Source of the DNA: Castellaniella sp. S9
GTDB lineage: Bacteria; Pseudomonadota; Gammaproteobacteria; Burkholderiales; Burkholderiaceae_B
Length of the DNA: 64,000 nucleotides
Assembly (NCBI RefSeq): GCF_027257175.1
Contig: NZ_JAPFGD010000002.1
Span: 372,512-436,511 of the forward strand
Direction: 5' to 3'
Part shown: positions 23,441 to 32,230 of the stretch, piece after piece
Numbering within the stretch: position 1 is the first letter of the stretch
Layout: each line of letters opens with the position of its first letter
The notes under the pieces: model-generated
The model's database searches: none
What the model was told of the DNA's origin: nothing
Seen by the model: the letters and a program-made list of their open reading frames with translations, nothing else
Program-made: the position numbers and the translations under genes

Positions 23441-24694
23441 TCAGGGCACCAGGGCGATGCCGAAGCGCACCACCGGGCTGGCCTTTTGCTGGTATCCAAG
23501 CAGGGTTTCACCGTATCCGCGGAAGTACTGCGCGTACAGGTAGCCGTTCATGTGCAGGAAGGTATGCCGCAGCGGCCAGGCGGCCTCGAGCTGTACGGCG
23601 TTGCGGCCTTCGGAACCCTGGCGATAGAGGCCGCTGAGGGCCCAGCTGTCATCCTGCGCCCAGCGCAGCTTCCAGTCGATGCGGCCCAGATAGTCGGGAT
23701 AGCGCATGTCGCGGTCGGTCGAGAAATAGTATTTGAACCGGGGCGTGAAGCTCAGTTGGCTGCCGCCCTCGAAGCGGTAGTTGAATGCCGGCTGGACGTA
23801 GAGATCGTTCAGCGAACGGGAATCGTCGTCGTTCTTGCCGTTGGACAGGTGCTCGACGCCCGCGTTCAGGCCGACCGACCAGTCGTGCGACCGGGATTCC
23901 CACAAGACGTCCTTGTTCCAGAACAGGCTGGGATTATAGGAGGTGTCGACGAAGGGGATGGAGTCCGAATGCAGGTCCCAGAGCGAGGTCTGGGTATAGC
24001 CGAAATACCAGTTGTCCATGAAGCCGGCCTTGGCCGGATCCTCGGGACTGAGCAGCCGGTACTTGAAGCTGAGCTGGAAGCGCGCGTCGGCGCCGTCGCG
24101 GTTGCCGACGATGAAGTAGATCGGCTCGTAGGGCGAGATCGCGTTGCGGAACGTGTCGAACGGCGAGGGCTCGCCCTCGGCGATGCCGGACCCGGACCCG
24201 GACCCGGATTCGGCCGCGGCCGCGGCCGCGGTGGCCATGGCGCCGGCGCCGGCCACCAGCTTGGCCCCCCCTCGGCCGGATCCGCCATCCACCACATCGA
24301 GGGCCAGCGCCGAGTCGGGCTGGCCCTCGATGCGCAGGCGCCGCAGCCCTGACGCGCCCTCGGGGGCGGTGGCGGTCCAGGCAATCTGCGCGAAGGTATT
24401 GGCCGGCAGCACGATCGTGTCCGGCGGGCTGGACAGGGTGAAGCGCAGGCTGCGCGAGCGGCCGGCCCCATCCTGCAGGCCGGCCTCCAGCGTGGCCGGC
24501 GGCACGACCGTCAGCGCGTTGCCCGTGTCGTTGAAGATCACGCCCTGCAGCTGGATAGCCTGCCCGGCCTGGACGCTGGGCTGGGTCAGTCGGTATACGA
24601 TGCCGGCATGCGCTGCCGGAAGTGAGGCGGCTGCCAGCCAGAGCGGCACGAGGCGCCGGAAGAGCTTGCGAAGCGGCGGATGGATCATGGGCAT
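23441..24694 (-). CDS. pldA: Outer membrane phospholipase A (OMPLA)
   Basis: A 417-residue outer-membrane protein with a signal peptide ending near AHA. The C-terminal half is a PldA beta-barrel: YEPIYFIVGN, NWYFGYTQTSLWDL and the catalytic EHLSNGKNDDDSRSLND (His and Ser), ending LRHTFLHMNGYLYAQYFRGYGETLL...FGIALVP. The N-terminal 170 residues form an unusual extra domain with a Ser-Gly/Ala low-complexity linker encoded by hexanucleotide repeats at 24186-24233. It is the promoter-proximal gene of a pair with the sulfatase-family gene. MIHPP at 24688 is a possible alternative start. Confidence 0.87.
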   Translation of the reverse strand: MPMIHPPLRKLFRRLVPLWLAAASLPAAHAGIVYRLTQPSVQAGQAIQLQGVIFNDTGNALTVVPPATLEAGLQDGAGRSRSLRFTLSSPPDTIVLPANTFAQIAWTATAPEGASGLRRLRIEGQPDSALALDVVDGGSGRGGAKLVAGAGAMATAAAAAAESGSGSGSGIAEGEPSPFDTFRNAISPYEPIYFIVGNRDGADARFQLSFKYRLLSPEDPAKAGFMDNWYFGYTQTSLWDLHSDSIPFVDTSYNPSLFWNKDVLWESRSHDWSVGLNAGVEHLSNGKNDDDSRSLNDLYVQPAFNYRFEGGSQLSFTPRFKYYFSTDRDMRYPDYLGRIDWKLRWAQDDSWALSGLYRQGSEGRNAVQLEAAWPLRHTFLHMNGYLYAQYFRGYGETLLGYQQKASPVVRFGIALVP

Positions 24695-24780
24695 GCCGGG
24701 CTATAAAGGGGATACTGCGGAACTTTAGCACTTGCGCGCTAAAATGCCCGTTTCCCGGTGTGACAGCACGCCGGCAAGCG

Positions 24781-24857
24781 CCGCCCTTAGCTCAGTTGGA
24801 TAGAGCAACGGCCTTCTAAGCCGTAGGCCGCAGGTTCGAATCCTGCAGGGCGGGCCA
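24781..24857 (+). tRNA. tRNA-Arg (anticodon TCT)
   Basis: A 77-nt cloverleaf. The acceptor CCGCCCT pairs with AGGGCGG, the discriminator is G with encoded CCA, and the anticodon loop CTTCTAA gives TCT. T-arm GCAGGTTCGAATCCTGC is intact. Confidence 0.95.
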
Positions 24858-24859
24858 GA

Positions 24860-25540
24860 TCAGAACAGCCACAGCCGGACATGCACCCAGCCCGCATCCT
24901 GGGCCGCCTCTACGGCTTCGAACAGCGGGATGGACAGGAAGTAGGGCAGGGCGTCACGCATGGTTTTCCAGACCCCCGGCAAATCCACGGTGACCCGTTG
25001 CGGCGTGCGCCAGAGGCTCGGGCGCGGCCCAAAGCGCGGGACGCGCGCGCAATAGGCATCGTAGCCGGCGCCAAAGGCCGTGTGCAGCAGTTGCTCCTCC
25101 TCGGCCACGATCCAGCGGAACACCGCGAACGCCGCCAGGGCCAGCGCCAGCCCCACCACCAGGCTGCCCGTCTGCAGGCCGATGCCCAGCACCGCCAGGA
25201 CGGAAAAGACGTACAGCGGGTTGCGGCTGACCGAATAGGGGCCGTCGGCGATCAATTCCGCCCCTTTGCGTCCGCCCAGGTACAGCATGCAGGCGCAGCG
25301 GCCGAGCAGGGCGAGGAGCATCAAGCCCAATCCCAGCCATTCGAGGCCCTGGTTGACCCAGCCGGCCTGCGGCCAGGCCGACGCGATCCATGGCGATGCG
25401 AGGACGGCCGCGACGCCCAAGAGGGTGAGCGCGTGGCGACGCAGGACCTGGGCCTGTGCCAGGCGCGCCCAGACGACATCGAGGCCGGGGCCCGCTCCTC
25501 GTATTTCCGAGGGCTTGGAGAAAAAAACAGGATTCGACAT
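24860..25540 (-). CDS. Isoprenylcysteine carboxyl methyltransferase-like membrane protein
   Basis: A 226-residue integral membrane protein of the ICMT/PEMT methyltransferase family: four or more hydrophobic segments and the SAM-binding signature DGPYSVSRNPLYVFSVLAVLG followed by RWIVAEEEQLLHTAFGAGYDAYCARVPRFGP. The start at 25540 has GGAGG upstream. It is 52 bp downstream of a histidine kinase gene and probably cotranscribed with the two-component system. Substrate (lipid or small molecule) unknown. Confidence 0.8.
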   Translation of the reverse strand: MSNPVFFSKPSEIRGAGPGLDVVWARLAQAQVLRRHALTLLGVAAVLASPWIASAWPQAGWVNQGLEWLGLGLMLLALLGRCACMLYLGGRKGAELIADGPYSVSRNPLYVFSVLAVLGIGLQTGSLVVGLALALAAFAVFRWIVAEEEQLLHTAFGAGYDAYCARVPRFGPRPSLWRTPQRVTVDLPGVWKTMRDALPYFLSIPLFEAVEAAQDAGWVHVRLWLF

Positions 25541-25592
25541 GGAGGCCTCCGTTGAGTGACGGAGCCACCTTAGCGCCATCGTCCCGAAAAAC

Positions 25593-26924
25593 TTACGAAT
25601 TCTGCTGACGGGATGCTGAAAATACCTCTGGGCGACGAGGCGCATCGGGAGGCAAAATCAGGCGGACCTCTGTCCAGCTTGGCGTGTCGGCATGCGATGA
25701 GGTGATGGCCAGCTCCCAGCCCTGCAGCTCACAGACGCGTTGCGCGATCGCCAGCCCCAGGCCGCCGGTCTCGGTCGGGCTGCTGGACTTCAGGTCGGTC
25801 CGGCCATCGCGCCACTCTCGAAGCCTGGCGAGCCGCTCGGCGGGGATGCCGGGGCCGTCATCGTGGAATCGCAGCGTCGCCGGTTGTGCGAGGCCGACGG
25901 TCAGGGTGGCGGGGGCGGCGTGCTCGATCGCGTTGCGCAGCAGATTGCGCAGCACGATGAGCAGCGCGTAGGGATCGAGCCGGCAGACGCTGCCGGGCGG
26001 GACCCGATTCAGCAGTGTGAGTCCCCGGGCCTGGGCCGTGGGCTGCATGGCGAACCAGGCCTCGTCCAGAGCGCCGGCCAGATCCACGGACTGGATGCGG
26101 GCAGGATCGATGCTGTTCATCGCGACGGCCCCCGACAGGCTGGCGGCCGCCGCATCGATCTGGGTCAGCATGCGTTGCAGCCGCTCGCACAGCGGTGAGT
26201 CGGACGCTGTTTCCAGCAGGGCCATTTCGACGTCCGTGCGCAGCGCCGCCAGGGGTGTACGCAGCTCGTGGCTCAGATTGGCGGCGAATTGACGCTCGAA
26301 CGCCATCGAGCGGTCGACGTGATCCTGAAGGCAGTTGAAGGCCTCGATCAGTTGAGCGGCTTCGTCTCCGCGTGGCGCGGGCGCGGGCGCGCCGCCGCGG
26401 CTCCAGGCGGACAGACGCTCGGAGACGATGCCGATGGGGGCCACGACGCGGCGCGCCAGACGACGCGCCAGCAGCCACGCGCATATCAGGGCCGCCACGG
26501 CCCCCGCCGCCAGCACCCCGCCAAACGCCCGCACGCGGTCTTCATGGGCCGTGGCGTCGTAAAGGACGTAGAGCCGGCCCTGGGGAACCGCCTCGACCCA
26601 GGTATGCCAGGTGCGGCCGTCACGATGCAGCTCGCGGGCGCCCGCGGCCTGGTCGAACAGATCGTCCTCGGGCGGGCGCGCGTCGGCCGGCAGGACCCAG
26701 GCCTGGATCCTGCCGCCATCGCTGGCCCGGGCCGACAGGACGGTGGATGGATTTCGCTGGGCCCGCAGGTCGTCGCGCAGCGCCTGCACCTGGCCGGCCA
26801 GCACCTCGTCGACCAGGTCGTCCTCCATCTGGGCGAACGCCTCATAGGCGAGCAGGCAGATGACGAGCAGGAATAGCGCGACCGAGCCGGTCAAGGCCCA
26901 GGTCACACGATTGGCGAGCGACAT
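25593..26924 (-). CDS. Two-component sensor histidine kinase
   Basis: A 443-residue kinase. There are two transmembrane segments (near residues 10-32 and 135-157) flanking a periplasmic sensor domain of about 100 residues, a HAMP-like segment, an H-box FAANLSHELRTPLAALRTDVE and an ATPase domain with NLLRNAIEHA, FHDDGPGIP and TGGLGLAI. The start at 26924 (MSLANRVTW) lies 14 bp after the response-regulator stop. Longer open sequence upstream overlaps that gene and is low-complexity. Signal unknown. Confidence 0.88.
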   Translation of the reverse strand: MSLANRVTWALTGSVALFLLVICLLAYEAFAQMEDDLVDEVLAGQVQALRDDLRAQRNPSTVLSARASDGGRIQAWVLPADARPPEDDLFDQAAGARELHRDGRTWHTWVEAVPQGRLYVLYDATAHEDRVRAFGGVLAAGAVAALICAWLLARRLARRVVAPIGIVSERLSAWSRGGAPAPAPRGDEAAQLIEAFNCLQDHVDRSMAFERQFAANLSHELRTPLAALRTDVEMALLETASDSPLCERLQRMLTQIDAAAASLSGAVAMNSIDPARIQSVDLAGALDEAWFAMQPTAQARGLTLLNRVPPGSVCRLDPYALLIVLRNLLRNAIEHAAPATLTVGLAQPATLRFHDDGPGIPAERLARLREWRDGRTDLKSSSPTETGGLGLAIAQRVCELQGWELAITSSHADTPSWTEVRLILPPDAPRRPEVFSASRQQNS

Positions 26925-26938
26925 CGGCCGCACGGCGC

Positions 26939-27628
26939 TCAGTCCGGTTGGCGGCTGCTGGCCAGTCGCCATCCCTGCCCCGGGACGACGACGATATCCG
27001 GCCCGCCGGCCTCGCGCAGGCGCCGGCGCAGCAGATGCACTTGATCGTGCAGGGCGCGCTCGGACGGCGGCCCGTCCGGCCACAGCGTGTCCTTCAGCCG
27101 CGCCTGGGACACCGGGCGGCCCGGCGTGCCCAGCAGCAGCTCCAGCAACAGCACCGATTTGCGCGGCAGCGGCAGGGCCTTGTCCCCGACGGTGGCCGCG
27201 TGCGTGCGGGGGTCGTAGCCGAGGTCTCCGAATACCGCGACCTCGGGTTCGTGCCCGCGTCCGCGGCGCAGCAGCACCCGCAGGCGCGCGACGACTTCGG
27301 CCAATGCGAAGGGCTTGATCAGATAGTCCTCGGCGCCGTGCTCGAAGGCGAGCAGCTTGTCCTCCATGCGATCCCGTGCGGTCAGAACCAGCGTCGGGCA
27401 GCGCAAGCGTTCGTCGCGCTGCATGGCGCGCAGCAGGTCCATGCCGCTCATTCCCGGCAGGCCCAGGTCCAGCACCATTGCCTCGAAGCCCGCTGCGCTC
27501 AGCATGGCCAGCGCCCCCTGGCCGTCATAGGCCGCATCCGGCGTGTAGCCCTGGCGTTCGAGGTAGCCGTAGAGATTCGCGGCGATCGTGGGGTCGTCCT
27601 CGACGATCAGGATGCGTGCGCTGGGCAT
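26939..27628 (-). CDS. OmpR/PhoB-family response regulator
   Basis: A 229-residue regulator. The receiver domain has IVEDDPTIA acidic pair, VLDLGLPGMSGMD phosphoacceptor aspartate (about residue 54), TLVLTAR threonine and YLIKPF lysine. A winged-helix output domain with LLLELLLGTPGRPVSQARLKDTLW and HDQVHLLRRRL follows. First gene of an operon with the histidine kinase and the ICMT-like protein. Confidence 0.92.
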   Translation of the reverse strand: MPSARILIVEDDPTIAANLYGYLERQGYTPDAAYDGQGALAMLSAAGFEAMVLDLGLPGMSGMDLLRAMQRDERLRCPTLVLTARDRMEDKLLAFEHGAEDYLIKPFALAEVVARLRVLLRRGRGHEPEVAVFGDLGYDPRTHAATVGDKALPLPRKSVLLLELLLGTPGRPVSQARLKDTLWPDGPPSERALHDQVHLLRRRLREAGGPDIVVVPGQGWRLASSRQPD

Positions 27629-27659
27629 CGGGGGCGATCCGGCTCGGCCGCCTGTCGGG

Positions 27660-28874
27660 TCAGGAGACCCGCGCGGCCTGCTGCAGCGCCTGCGCCAGAT
27701 CCGCCTTCAGGTCGTCGACGTGTTCCACGCCCACCGACATGCGCACGAAATTGGGTTCGATGCCGGCGGCCCGCATGTCGGCCTCGGTCATCGAGCTGGC
27801 CCACATCGAGGCCGTGTGCACGGCCAGGGTCTCGACCCCGCCCAGGCTGACGGCCTGCGTCGCCAGACGCAGGGCCGAGACGAAGCGCTGGGTGGCATCG
27901 AACCCCCCACGCAGCGAATACGCCACCACCGCGCCGTAGCCTGTCATCTGGCGCGCGGCCAGTGCATGCTGCGGATGGCTGGCCAGGCCCGGATAATAGA
28001 CCTTTTCAATCTCCGGCCTCGACTCGAGCCATTGCGCCAGGGCCAAGGCGTTGGCGTTGATGCGTTCCATGCGCAGGGGCAGTGTGCGCAAGCCGCGCAG
28101 CAGCAGCCAGGCGTCCATGGGCGAGAGCACGGCGCCCAGCGTGACATGCATGTGCCAGATCTGCTCGGCCAGGGCCTCGCTGCAGCAGATCGCCCCCGCC
28201 ATCAGGTCGTGGTGGCCGCCCAGGTACTTCGTCGCGCTGTGCACCACGATGTCGATCCCCAGGTCGTGCGGGCGCTGGTTCAGCGGCGAGGCGAAGGTGT
28301 TGTCGGCGATGGTCAGAATGCCGCGTTCGCGCGCCAGCGCGGCGACCGCCGCCAGGTCGGTGATCGACAGGGACGGATTGACGGGGGTTTCCAGCATGAT
28401 CAGCCGTGTGTCCGGGCGCAGTGCGGCGCGCAGCCCGTCCAGGTCGGTCTGATCAAAAAAGCTGACCTCGACGCCATAGCGGGTCAGGACGTCGGAAAAC
28501 AGTTTCGACGTGCTCATGTAGTGGCGCTGCTGGGCCACGACGTGGTCGCCCGCCTTGAGCAGGGCCAGGACGGTGGTGCAGATCGCGCCCATGCCCGAGC
28601 CGGTCAGCAGCGCGGTCTCGGTGCCTTCGAGCTCGGCGAGGATGGCCTCGACGCGCTTGTGCACGGGATTGCCATGGCGGGTGTAGAAATTGGCCGGCCG
28701 GGGCGTGGTGGAGATCTCCGCGAACTGTTCCGCGGTATCGGCGCGAAACGTGGCGCTGTAGTGGATGGGGGCGACGACCGCGGCATCCGTGGCGAATGCG
28801 GCATCGCCGTGCAGCACCGTGGTTTCCCGATGCCAGTCGGGAAGGTTCGCGCAATCGCGCCGGGGGGCATTCAT
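27660..28874 (-). CDS. Cys/Met metabolism PLP-dependent enzyme (cystathionine gamma-synthase/beta-lyase family)
   Basis: A 404-residue fold-type I PLP enzyme. The PLP lysine lies in HSATKYLGGHHDLMAG (about residue 205); YTRHGNPVHKRVEAILAELEG and SGMGAICTTVLALLKAGDHVV are family blocks, and ETPVNPSL binds cofactor. It would act on cystathionine or a related sulfur amino acid; CGS, CGL and CBL cannot be told apart confidently by eye. The start at 28874 follows AGGAG. It is 31 bp from the response-regulator gene, in the same direction. Confidence 0.85.
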   Translation of the reverse strand: MNAPRRDCANLPDWHRETTVLHGDAAFATDAAVVAPIHYSATFRADTAEQFAEISTTPRPANFYTRHGNPVHKRVEAILAELEGTETALLTGSGMGAICTTVLALLKAGDHVVAQQRHYMSTSKLFSDVLTRYGVEVSFFDQTDLDGLRAALRPDTRLIMLETPVNPSLSITDLAAVAALARERGILTIADNTFASPLNQRPHDLGIDIVVHSATKYLGGHHDLMAGAICCSEALAEQIWHMHVTLGAVLSPMDAWLLLRGLRTLPLRMERINANALALAQWLESRPEIEKVYYPGLASHPQHALAARQMTGYGAVVAYSLRGGFDATQRFVSALRLATQAVSLGGVETLAVHTASMWASSMTEADMRAAGIEPNFVRMSVGVEHVDDLKADLAQALQQAARVS

Positions 28875-28932
28875 GGGGGCTCCTGTGGGCTTGGATGGGA
28901 TAGCGCCCATCATACGCCCGCCGCCCCCAGCG

Positions 28933-30387
28933 CTATAGATAGGGACTGGCGAGCCAGATGACACGGTTGCGCAGCCGCTTGATGAAGGGGATCGCCGCCA
29001 GGGACTCGCGCGTGACGGCCTCGGCGTCGGCGATCTCGCGGTCGATGCGTGCCTCGATCTGGCCGGCCAGCTGCGGGTCGTAGACCTCCATGTCGAGCTC
29101 GAAATTCAGGCGCAGGCTGCGGGGATCCAGGTTCGAGGAGCCCACGTAGGACCAGCCGCCGTCGATGGTCAGGAGCTTGGAGTGGTTGAAGGTCGAGCGG
29201 CTGCGCCAGATGCGGCAGCCACCGGCCAGCACCTGGTCGAGCTGCGCGGTCATGGCGTAGTTCACCAGGCGCAGGTTATTGCGTCCGGGGATGACGATGT
29301 CGACCTGGATGCCGCGCCGCGCAGCCGTATTGAGCGCCCCCATCAGAATCTGGTCGGGCAGGAAATAGGGCGACTGGATGCGCACGTGGCGCTGGGCCAC
29401 GGCCAGCGCGCCCAACAGGACGTTGTGGCTGGCGGCGATGAAGCGGTCGGGGCTGGAGCGCACGCAGCGGGCCGGTACGTGCGGCGCGGGCACGTCGGGG
29501 CTGGTCACGCACCATTCCTCGATGGGCAGTCGTTCGCGTGTGGTGAATTCCCAGTCGTTGGCGAACACGGCGAACAACTGCGTGGCCACGGGACCTTCGA
29601 TGCGGAAATGCGTGTCGTGGGTCGCATGGCTGCCGGCCAGCGAGGCCATGAAGCCCTCGCGGATGTTCATGCCGCCGGTGAAGCCCAGGTGGCCGTCCAC
29701 GAACAGGATCTTGCGATGGCTGCGCAGGTTGGCGTAGGGCATGCGCAGGCCCAGGGGGTTGGTCATGAACAGCTCCGCCCGGATGCCGTTGCGCAACAGC
29801 AGGCGGATGATCGGCGGATGCGAGTACTTGGAGCCGATGGCGTCGATCAGGACGCGGATCCTGACGCCCCGCTGGTGGGCGGCCCGCAGCGCCTCGGCGA
29901 AGCGCAGGCCGATGCGGTCGTGGTCGAAGATATAGGTCTGCAAGGCGATGCAATGCTGCGCGCCGTCGATGGCGTCGATCATTGCCGGGTAGGCCTCGTC
30001 GCCGCTGTCCAGCAGGGTGATCCGGTTGCCGTCGTGCAGGGGAAAGCGGCTGATGCGGTCGCAGAGCACGCGCAGCGATGCGAACTGCGGGCCGGCCCGC
30101 GAGGCGACGTCGGTGAAGGGCCTGCGGGCATGGTTGACGTAGTCCTTGATGCTGCGGCTGCGCTGGATCGACAGCTGGTCGTGGCGGATGCGGTTGATGC
30201 CCGCCACCAGGTACAGGACGGGGCCCACCAGCGGCGACATCAGAATCACCCCGACCCAGGCGATGGCGGCGCGCACGTCGGACTTGTTCATGGCGGCATG
30301 GATTGCCGCGGCGGCGCCGATGCCCAGCGACGCCAGCGCGGTCACGTGGGGCCAGTACTCGGCCAGGAAGGCGGTCAGCGCATCCAT
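28933..30387 (-). CDS. cls: Cardiolipin synthase (phospholipase D family)
   Basis: A 484-residue membrane enzyme that condenses phosphatidylglycerol molecules into cardiolipin. Two N-terminal hydrophobic segments (about 12-32 and 38-62) are followed by two HKD motifs: HRKILFVDGHLGFTGGMN and NHSKLLTIDGGWSYVGSSNLD. Length matches ClsA. It precedes no obvious functional partner; a small ORF lies 8 bp upstream. Confidence 0.92.
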   Translation of the reverse strand: MDALTAFLAEYWPHVTALASLGIGAAAAIHAAMNKSDVRAAIAWVGVILMSPLVGPVLYLVAGINRIRHDQLSIQRSRSIKDYVNHARRPFTDVASRAGPQFASLRVLCDRISRFPLHDGNRITLLDSGDEAYPAMIDAIDGAQHCIALQTYIFDHDRIGLRFAEALRAAHQRGVRIRVLIDAIGSKYSHPPIIRLLLRNGIRAELFMTNPLGLRMPYANLRSHRKILFVDGHLGFTGGMNIREGFMASLAGSHATHDTHFRIEGPVATQLFAVFANDWEFTTRERLPIEEWCVTSPDVPAPHVPARCVRSSPDRFIAASHNVLLGALAVAQRHVRIQSPYFLPDQILMGALNTAARRGIQVDIVIPGRNNLRLVNYAMTAQLDQVLAGGCRIWRSRSTFNHSKLLTIDGGWSYVGSSNLDPRSLRLNFELDMEVYDPQLAGQIEARIDREIADAEAVTRESLAAIPFIKRLRNRVIWLASPYL

Positions 30388-30395
30388 GGCGGTGT

Positions 30396-30629
30396 TCAGG
30401 CGCCGGGCGGCGTGCCGGGCCGCTGGACCAGGGAGTCGAACCAGTCGGCATTGGGCGCGCCCTGGCTAGCGTACGACTGGGCGGTCGAGTGCGCGCGCCA
30501 GACGCCGCCGCCGATGCCGGGGACCGGGCGGACCCGATACCAGAACCAGCGGCCGTCCGCGTCCTGCGCGGCCCAATTCCAGCCTTCGGGGGCCGCGGAC
30601 CAGTCGGGTGCGGGGGGCGTGTCCTGCAT
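30396..30629 (-). CDS. Small hypothetical protein
   Basis: 77 residues, Trp-rich (DWSAAPEGWNWAAQDADGRWFWYRVRPVPGIGGGVW). No signal peptide or membrane segment and no family recognised. It starts 8 bp upstream of cls in the same orientation, suggesting cotranscription. The regular spacing of Trp and Gly recalls short W-rich repeat modules, but I assign no function. Confidence 0.6.
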   Translation of the reverse strand: MQDTPPAPDWSAAPEGWNWAAQDADGRWFWYRVRPVPGIGGGVWRAHSTAQSYASQGAPNADWFDSLVQRPGTPPGA

Positions 30630-30686
30630 GGCGATCCTTCGGTACGTCGCAAGAGGTCCGGGCGTGGACCTGCGGGTTCCCGCAGT

Positions 30687-31115
30687 TTACCCGGCCCTCA
30701 GCAGATTTTGCCGGATCTTGTCGTAGCCGAGGTTGAACAGGAAGCCGTAGGGCAGGTAGAACAGTACGAATCCGATGTCCAGCACCAGCGCGTGCCAGAT
30801 CGAGACCTCGAGCCACCAGGCCACGAAGGGGATGGCGATGAGGATCAGGCCGAATTCGAAGCCGAAGGAATGCGCGATCCGGACCCGATAGCTGCGCTCG
30901 AATCCCCATCGCGCCTGGAGGCGGTCGAAGAGCCAGTTATAGAGCATGTTCCAGAGCACCGCCATGGTGGCGATGACGGCGGTCAGCACGCCCATGTCGA
31001 ATATGGACTCGCCCGTGATCCAGGCGGCCGCGGGCGCCGAGATGCCGATGGCGAGGACTTCGAAGAGCAGGGCGTGGATAAGGCGTTCCGAGGGACTGCG
31101 TTCGTGGATCTGCAT
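30687..31115 (-). CDS. PACE family (AceI-like) multidrug/biocide efflux protein
   Basis: A 142-residue membrane protein with two tandem bacterial-transmembrane-pair units, about four helices. The first, ERLIHALLFEVLAIGISAPAAAWITG, carries the glutamates typical of proton-coupled PACE transporters; the second begins RIAHSFGFEFGLILIAIPFVAWWLEVSIWHALVLDIG. Related proteins export chlorhexidine and other cationic compounds. Stand-alone gene. Confidence 0.85.
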   Translation of the reverse strand: MQIHERSPSERLIHALLFEVLAIGISAPAAAWITGESIFDMGVLTAVIATMAVLWNMLYNWLFDRLQARWGFERSYRVRIAHSFGFEFGLILIAIPFVAWWLEVSIWHALVLDIGFVLFYLPYGFLFNLGYDKIRQNLLRAG

Positions 31116-31242
31116 GGAGAGGGCTGGGATGGCGGTGTCGTCACCGCGAACTCGCGCATCAAGCGGGGTCGTCCTCGCTTGCGAGGCCTGACGGGCCTCT
31201 GGTCTCCTGAACTGGCGCCGAAACAGGGCCTTGAAGGAATTT

Positions 31243-31319
31243 TGGGGTGACCGATGGGGCTCGAACCCACGACAACCGGAATCACAATCCGGGACTCTAC
31301 CAACTGAGCTACGGTCACC
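31243..31319 (-). tRNA. tRNA-His (anticodon GTG)
   Basis: A 77-nt minus-strand cloverleaf including the extra 5' G (-1) opposite C73 and encoded CCA. Acceptor GTGACCG pairs with CGGTCAC; the anticodon loop ATTGTGATT contains GTG. Confidence 0.95.
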
Positions 31320-31545
31320 GCCGGCTCGGAAAAACGGGCAGGTATCCCGTCAGACCGAAGAATGGCGATTCTAGCATGAACCGGGGCGGTTTTGTGCCGC
31401 GCGCGGCAGCCCTTGATCACCGGCGCGTTTTCCTTCATGTTATGGTTGAACCCGGCACCGCGCGGGCGATGTCGGGACCTTCGCCGCGAACCGGGTGCCG
31501 CGTCTCGTCCTCGGGGCATGGCGCCAGTTACACAGGAATGCGCTC

Positions 31546-32172
31546 ATGGCACAAATATTCGTCGTACACCCCGAGAATCCGCAATCCCGGCTGCTGCGCC
31601 AGGCCGGAGAACTCCTCGCCGAGGGCGGCCTGGTGGCCGTCCCCACTGACTCCAGCTATGCCGTGGTGGCCCGCCTGGACGACAAGGCGGCCGCCGACAG
31701 CCTGCGCCGGCTGCGCGGCCTCGACGATCGCCACCACCTGACGCTGCTATGCCGCGACCTGGCTGAAATCAGTCATTTCGCGCGCGTCGACAATGCCCAG
31801 TACCGCCTGCTCAAGATGGCGACCCCGGGGCCCTGGACCTTCATCCTCGAGGCCACGCGCGAGGTGCCGCGGCGGGTGTCGCACCCGTCGCGCAAGACCA
31901 TCGGCATCCGCGTGCCCGACCATCGCGTCGCCCTGGCGCTGATCGAGGCGGCGGGCTCGCCGCTGATTTCCACGACGCTGATCCCTCGGGACGAGGAATT
32001 GCCTCTGAACGACGCCCAGGATATTTTCTCCCGCTACGAGCACGAGCTCGCCGCGGTGGTCGACGGCGGCCCCTGCCCCTTCGAGGCCACTACAGTCATC
32101 GACCTGACGGGCCCGGCCCCGCAGGTGGTGCGCCGGGGGCGCGGCGACCCGGCGACCCTGGGCCTGGCTTGA
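31546..32172 (+). CDS. Sua5/YciO/YrdC family protein (YciO-like)
   Basis: A 208-residue YrdC-fold protein. LLAEGGLVAVPTDSSYAVVARL, the KR-type segment LRGLDDRHHLTLLCRDL, PGPWTFILEAT and RKTIGIRVPDH match the YciO subgroup, paralogous to the threonylcarbamoyl-AMP synthase TsaC. A role in tRNA modification or RNA binding is inferred. The start at 31546 has AGGA upstream; the 226 bp between tRNA-His and this gene contain no other gene that I can see. Confidence 0.85.
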   Translation: MAQIFVVHPENPQSRLLRQAGELLAEGGLVAVPTDSSYAVVARLDDKAAADSLRRLRGLDDRHHLTLLCRDLAEISHFARVDNAQYRLLKMATPGPWTFILEATREVPRRVSHPSRKTIGIRVPDHRVALALIEAAGSPLISTTLIPRDEELPLNDAQDIFSRYEHELAAVVDGGPCPFEATTVIDLTGPAPQVVRRGRGDPATLGLA

Positions 32173-32230
32173 TACTCGCGAAACCCGCGCCGGCGGGTCG
32201 GATCCCGGCGGCTGTCCGGCACGGAGCACC

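Noticed and set aside
21414-31319. Integrated element at one of the three tRNA genes
   Set aside because: No integrase, no direct repeat of a tRNA 3' end and no mobility gene near tRNA-Pro, tRNA-Arg or tRNA-His.
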